A stretch of 64,000 nt of DNA, taken from contig NZ_NIVQ01000007.1 of the NCBI RefSeq assembly GCF_002811245.1, positions 117,860 to 181,859 on the forward strand, written 5' to 3'. Each line of letters opens with the position of its first letter. The stretch's first letter is position 1. This DNA comes from Vibrio salilacus. GTDB lineage: Bacteria; Pseudomonadota; Gammaproteobacteria; Enterobacterales; Vibrionaceae. This document shows positions 60,300 to 64,000 of this stretch, one piece after another. Below the pieces are notes generated by a model that searched no databases, was not told the DNA's origin, and worked only from the letters and a program-made list of their open reading frames with translations. The position numbers and the translations under genes are program-made.

Positions 60300-61514
60300 T
60301 TAGTGGTGTGCCCACTCAACTGTACTTAGATCAATTCCTTCTTTATACATATCCCATAGAGGAGACATGTCTCGCAGCTTAATCACTGCCGTACGAATTT
60401 GTTCGATTGCGTAGTCGATTTCTTCTTCAGTGGTAAAACGACCAAATGAGAAACGCACTGAGCTATGTGCTAACTCATCGTTTAGACCAAGAGCGCGTAA
60501 AACGTAAGATGGCTCTAGACTGGCAGAAGTACATGCACTACCTGAAGACACCGCTAAGTCTTTCAATGACATCAGCAATGACTCACCTTCAACAAAAGCA
60601 AAGCTGATGTTTAAGTTGTGTGGTACACGTTGTTCAAAGTCGCCGTTAACCGTAACTGCTTCTAGATCTTTTACACCGTCAAATAGACGATTACGCAGCG
60701 CTAAAGCGTGCTCGAAATCTTTTTGCATATCTTCTTTTGCGATACGGAATGCTTCACCCATACCAACAATTTGGTGAGTCGGGAGCGTACCAGAGCGGAA
60801 ACCACGTTCATGACCACCACCGTGCATTTGCGCTTCTAGGCGAATTCGTGGTTTACGACGAACGTAGAGCGCACCAATACCTTTAGGGCCGTAGGCCTTG
60901 TGTGCAGAAAGAGAGATGAGGTCAACTTTCATCTCTTGTACATCAAGAGGCAATCGACCTGCTGACTGAGCTGCATCAACATGAAAAACGATCTTATGTT
61001 CACGACACAGTTCGCCAATTGATGCAATATCTTGAATCACACCGATTTCGTTATTGACATGCATGATTGATACGAGCACAGTGTCTTCACGCATAGCAGC
61101 TTCAAGCTTGTTTAGGTCAATCAGACCGTTCGACTCTGGCTCTAAGTAAGTAACGTCAAAACCTTCACGCTCAAGTTGGCGGCAAGGATCGAGTACAGCT
61201 TTGTGCTCAGTTTTACATGTAATTACATGCTTGCCTTTCTTCGCATAGAAGTGCGCAGCACCTTTAATCGCAAGGTTATCGGACTCAGTCGCACCTGAGG
61301 TAAATACAATTTCGCGTGGATCAGCGTTGAGCAAGTCAGCAATCTGTTCACGCGCAGTATCAACCGCTTCTTCTGCCTGCCAACCGTAACGATGTGAACG
61401 TGACGCTGGGTTACCAAACGTACCATCCATGGTCATGTACTGAACCATTTTTTCAGCTACACGTGGATCTACGGGGCAGGTCGCTGAATAATCAAGATAA
61501 ATAGGCAGTTTCAT
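60300..61514 (-). CDS. iscS: IscS, cysteine desulfurase
   Basis: A 404-residue PLP enzyme that takes sulfur from cysteine for Fe-S clusters and for tRNA thiolation. K206 in [12 protein letters not shown] holds the cofactor, and C328 in [21 protein letters not shown] carries the persulfide; both match E. coli numbering. GGAG precedes the ATG. Second gene after iscR. Confidence 0.98.
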   Translation of the reverse strand: MKLPIYLDYSATCPVDPRVAEKMVQYMTMDGTFGNPASRSHRYGWQAEEAVDTAREQIADLLNADPREIVFTSGATESDNLAIKGAAHFYAKKGKHVITCKTEHKAVLDPCRQLEREGFDVTYLEPESNGLIDLNKLEAAMREDTVLVSIMHVNNEIGVIQDIASIGELCREHKIVFHVDAAQSAGRLPLDVQEMKVDLISLSAHKAYGPKGIGALYVRRKPRIRLEAQMHGGGHERGFRSGTLPTHQIVGMGEAFRIAKEDMQKDFEHALALRNRLFDGVKDLEAVTVNGDFEQRVPHNLNISFAFVEGESLLMSLKDLAVSSGSACTSASLEPSYVLRALGLNDELAHSSVRFSFGRFTTEEEIDYAIEQIRTAVIKLRDMSPLWDMYKEGIDLSTVEWAHH

Positions 61515-61543
61515 TTTTTACTCCAATGTAACAAGCTGACCGC

Positions 61544-62050
61544 TTAAGAGCGGACGTTCACACCAATGGGTGCAGTGTGAGTATTTTTATTAGCGAACCC
61601 ATTATTTACAACAAGCTCTAAGTCTTGTCGTTCGGTAGTTTCTAGCACTTCATTATCTTTCATCAGCTCACCGAGCGTAATATTATTTAAGAAGTCGCTG
61701 ATACGTGAGCTTAAGTCACGCCATAGTGTATGTGTTAAGCAACGAGAGCCACCTTGACAGTCTGCTTTACCGTTGCATTTGGTGGCATCGACTGATTCAT
61801 CCACCGCTGCAATCACAGTACCGATTGCAATCGAGCTTGCATCTTCACCTAAACGGTAACCACCGCCTGGCCCACGAACACTCGTGACTAAACCAGCTTT
61901 GCGCAATTTAGAGAAGAGCTGCTCTAGATATGATAAAGAGATACCCTGACGCTCTGAAATATCCGCAAGAGGCACAGGATTTTGTTGTGAGTGTAGAGCC
62001 ACATCTAACATGGCTGTCACTGCATATCTTCCTTTAGATGTAAGTCTCAT
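61544..62050 (-). CDS. iscR: IscR, Fe-S-sensing Rrf2-family regulator
   Basis: A 168-residue repressor/activator. The winged HTH begins [20 protein letters not shown] and includes [19 protein letters not shown]. The 2Fe-2S ligands C92, C98 and C104 with H107 are in [17 protein letters not shown]. Holo-IscR represses its own operon; two type-1 IscR sites lie directly upstream. I start at the ATG 62048-62050, matching E. coli; the track seven codons upstream lacks similarity. First gene of iscRSUA-hscBA-fdx-iscX. Confidence 0.97.
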   Translation of the reverse strand: MRLTSKGRYAVTAMLDVALHSQQNPVPLADISERQGISLSYLEQLFSKLRKAGLVTSVRGPGGGYRLGEDASSIAIGTVIAAVDESVDATKCNGKADCQGGSRCLTHTLWRDLSSRISDFLNNITLGELMKDNEVLETTERQDLELVVNNGFANKNTHTAPIGVNVRS

Positions 62051-62092
62051 AGAACACCATTTCCACATCATTCATGTGGCATCAATTCTTTC

Positions 62093-62142
62093 ATACCTGA
62101 CTAAAATGGTCAAGTATTTAATTGACTAAATTAGTCAGGTAT
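62093..62142. promoter_or_regulatory. Two abutting type-1 IscR binding sites
   Basis: Two 25-base sites lie end to end at 62093-62117 and 62118-62142. Each fits the type-1 pattern ATASYYGACT-N5-AGTCRRSTAT. The first starts ATACCTGACTAAAAT and ends GGTCAAGTAT; the second starts TTAATTGACT and ends TTAGTCAGGTAT. They lie 43-92 bases before the iscR ATG, over the expected promoter. Confidence 0.88.
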
Positions 62143-62172
62143 TTAACCACTCTATTTACATGGGTACTATTG

Positions 62173-62895
62173 TTAGGAAACATGCTTCTCTATTGCAGTT
62201 AAAATACCACGTAGAATATTCAGCTCTTGAGCTTCAGGACGAGCACGGTTAAACAATCGACGAAGTTTATTCATCACTTTACCAGGCTGTTTATCACTAA
62301 TGAATTGGGTCTGTTTAACTACTTTTTCAAGATGCGTGAAAAACATTTCTAGCTCTTTGTGACGTGGATATTCAACTTGATCTTCTACAAAAAACTGGCT
62401 TTGTTGATATTCAAGATAAGCCATTCTTACTTCATAACTCAATGTTTGCACCGCCATAGCTAAATTGAGAGAGCTATACTCAGGGTTAGCGGGAATACAG
62501 ACGTGATAGTGACAAGTTTGCAGCTCTTCATTGGTAAGCCCAGTGCGCTCCCGGCCAAAAACTAACGCCACTGGTGCAGACTGACCTTGTTCAACAAATT
62601 TCTGACCACACTCTCGTGGCTCTAACATTGGCCATTCTAGCGTACGAGAGCGTGCACTAGAGCCTACAACGAGCGAGCACTCCGCAACAGCATCATTAAG
62701 GGTATCGACAATCGTCGCGTTCTGAGCGATGTCTGCTGCACCTGCTGCTAAGGCAAGTGTTTGATCATCAACACTGCATTGAGGGTCAACTAGAACTAAA
62801 TTCGTCAATCCCATCACTTTCATGGCACGCGCTGCCGAGCCAATATTTCCAGAGTGAGAAGTTCCAACCAGAACCACTGTGACGTTGTCGAGCAT
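62173..62895 (-). CDS. trmJ: TrmJ, tRNA (cytidine/uridine-32-2'-O-)methyltransferase
   Basis: A 240-residue SPOUT-family methyltransferase that modifies the ribose of position 32 in the tRNA anticodon loop. Conserved parts are [39 protein letters not shown] and the knot region [17 protein letters not shown]. The C-terminal extension (about 165-240) is TrmJ-like. Start has GTTAGGA upstream. It sits before iscR on the same strand and is divergent from suhB, as in E. coli. Confidence 0.96.
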   Translation of the reverse strand: MLDNVTVVLVGTSHSGNIGSAARAMKVMGLTNLVLVDPQCSVDDQTLALAAGAADIAQNATIVDTLNDAVAECSLVVGSSARSRTLEWPMLEPRECGQKFVEQGQSAPVALVFGRERTGLTNEELQTCHYHVCIPANPEYSSLNLAMAVQTLSYEVRMAYLEYQQSQFFVEDQVEYPRHKELEMFFTHLEKVVKQTQFISDKQPGKVMNKLRRLFNRARPEAQELNILRGILTAIEKHVS

Positions 62896-63073
62896 GATAA
62901 AATCCTAACACTAAAAACGAAGCCGCAAGATAGTATCATATACCTAAGTAAAATGGTCAGACCCTTATGCGTTATAAAAACAAAAGAACAAAAATTAGCC
63001 ACTTCCATTTAATGATTTATCTGATATACTCACCGCCGTTTTTCTGTTCTTTAACATCCGTTGGGAAATTAGT

Positions 63074-63877
63074 ATGCATCCAATGCTTAATATCGCTATT
63101 CGTGCTGCACGAAAAGCTGGCAATCATATTGCTAAATCTTTAGAAAATGCTGAGAAGATCGAATCGACTCAAAAAGGCACGAATGACTTTGTTACTAACG
63201 TAAACAAAGAAGCGGAAACGCTCATTATCGATACTATTCAGGCTTCTTATCCTGAACACTGTATTGTCGCAGAAGAGCATGGCGCAATCGACGGTAAAGA
63301 TAATGACGTACAATGGATCATTGACTCACTGGATGGCACCACAAACTTTGTAAAAGGTTTACCTCACTTTTCTGTCTCTATCGCAGTTCGTTTCAAAGGA
63401 AAAACCGAAGTGGCATGTGTCTATGACCCAATGCTTAATGAGCTCTTTAGTGCACAACGCGGCTCAGGTGCTCAACTGAACAACTCGCGTATTCGCGTTA
63501 AACAACTTAAAGATTTGCAAGGTACAGTTATCGCAACAGGCCTTCCATACAAACAGAAACAACATGCCGAGTCTTTCTTTAAAATCATGTCATCGCTATT
63601 CGCAGATTGCGCCGATTTCCGCCGCATGGGCTCTCCCGCTCTTGATCTTTGCTACCTAGCGGCTGGTCGTATTGATGGCTTCTTTGAGCTAGGACTCAAG
63701 CCTTGGGACATCGCAGCTGGTGAACTAATTGCCCGTGAAGCTGGTGTTATTGTCACTGATTTTTCAGGCGGTACTGACTACATGAAGTCAGGCAACGTTG
63801 TAGCCTCAAGTGCTCGTGGTGTGAAAGGCATACTCAAACATATCCGTGAAAACGGTAATGAAGCAATCTTAAAATAA
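63074..63877 (+). CDS. suhB: SuhB, inositol-1-monophosphatase / antitermination factor
   Basis: A 267-residue lithium-sensitive phosphatase fold. Metal and substrate motifs: EEHGA, IDSLDGTTNFVKGLPHFSVSIA and GLKPWDIAAGELIAREAGV. In E. coli SuhB also works with Nus factors on rRNA operons, probably its main role. Start MHPMLNIAIRAARKAGNHI matches E. coli. A TGATATACT -10-like element lies about 50 bases upstream. Monocistronic, ended by a terminator. Confidence 0.96.
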   Translation: MHPMLNIAIRAARKAGNHIAKSLENAEKIESTQKGTNDFVTNVNKEAETLIIDTIQASYPEHCIVAEEHGAIDGKDNDVQWIIDSLDGTTNFVKGLPHFSVSIAVRFKGKTEVACVYDPMLNELFSAQRGSGAQLNNSRIRVKQLKDLQGTVIATGLPYKQKQHAESFFKIMSSLFADCADFRRMGSPALDLCYLAAGRIDGFFELGLKPWDIAAGELIAREAGVIVTDFSGGTDYMKSGNVVASSARGVKGILKHIRENGNEAILK

Positions 63878-63906
63878 TATCAAAACTTCGTCACAGCTGA
63901 TATTGC

Positions 63907-63933
63907 GCCCACTCGAAAAGAGTGGGCTTTTTT
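63907..63933 (+). terminator. Rho-independent terminator of suhB
   Basis: The stem GCCCACTC/GAGTGGGC with a GAAAA loop runs into TTTTTT. Nothing recognisable follows to the window end. Confidence 0.92.
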
Positions 63934-64000
63934 GTACCAGAGCTCTAATACCAATTCCGTTAATTTTGTGATCTAATGTGATTTCTTAAAAGGAGTCCTT

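Noticed and set aside
63934..64000. AATACCAATTCCG-like sequence at the right edge that recalls ends of small Vibrio repeats
   Set aside because: Too short and cut off by the window; only one copy is visible.

Overview
The window is an ordinary chromosomal stretch of a Vibrio (Vibrionaceae, Gammaproteobacteria). Evidence: gene order typical of the Vibrio large chromosome (recC edge, pst/ppk/ppx/phoBR island, rdgC, secDF-tgt-queA, aceBA, oxyR2/prx2, glpFKRD, isc operon, trmJ/suhB), the long PstC and PstA forms, and an OxyR-type regulator whose cysteines and glutamate match Vibrio OxyR2 (C206, C215, E204). I see no prophage, integron, CRISPR array, complete insertion sequence, rRNA or tRNA gene. 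It is mostly core genome, with a modest accessory patch at about 43.3-49.4 kb.

Layout. 1-4.1 kb: 5' part of recC, a TDT-family anion transporter, and a divergent YeiE-like LysR regulator. 4.1-5.3 kb: SOS gene yebG with a clear LexA box, then cutC. 5.3-17.7 kb: a phosphate/polyphosphate island, with pstC-pstA-pstB-phoU leftward, ppk1-ppx rightward, and phoB-phoR plus a PstS-like binding protein leftward. Pho boxes with the same spacing to the -10 lie before pstC and phoB, with a weaker one before ppk1. 17.9-20.8 kb: rdgC, then yegQ(trhP)-yfhL. 20.8-23.3 kb: a CioAB/CydAB-type quinol oxidase with a perfect FNR box. 23.5-29.9 kb: a small exported protein, then secF-secD-yajC-tgt-queA read leftward.

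30.2-34.0 kb: a CBS-pair protein and the glyoxylate shunt genes aceB-aceA. Next is a 620-base non-coding region full of palindromes, then divergent oxyR2/prx2 (34.6-36.4 kb) and long-form dapD. 38.1-43.3 kb: the glycerol cluster glpF, glpK, glpR, glpD. 43.3-49.4 kb: a C-terminal NnrS remnant, a gamma-glutamylcyclotransferase-like protein, a YdhF-like reductase with a divergent LysR gene, a LysR/chrA divergent pair, and a degraded AraC-family tail. 49.4-52.1 kb: an acyl-CoA synthetase and a GcvA-like LysR gene. 52.2-56.3 kb: a stand-alone EF-G (second copy type), ndk and pepB. 56.4-62.1 kb: the full housekeeping Fe-S operon iscR-S-U-A-hscB-hscA-fdx-iscX behind two abutting IscR sites. Last come trmJ and, divergently, suhB.

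Functional themes are phosphate homeostasis, redox and respiration control (FNR, IscR and OxyR2 sites), two-carbon and glycerol use, and tRNA modification (tgt, queA, yegQ, trmJ). No clearly new biological system is present. The best leads are regulatory: shared palindromes in the cio and ace promoter regions, the beta-propeller-like insertion in PstC, the yegQ-yfhL pair, and the decayed genes.
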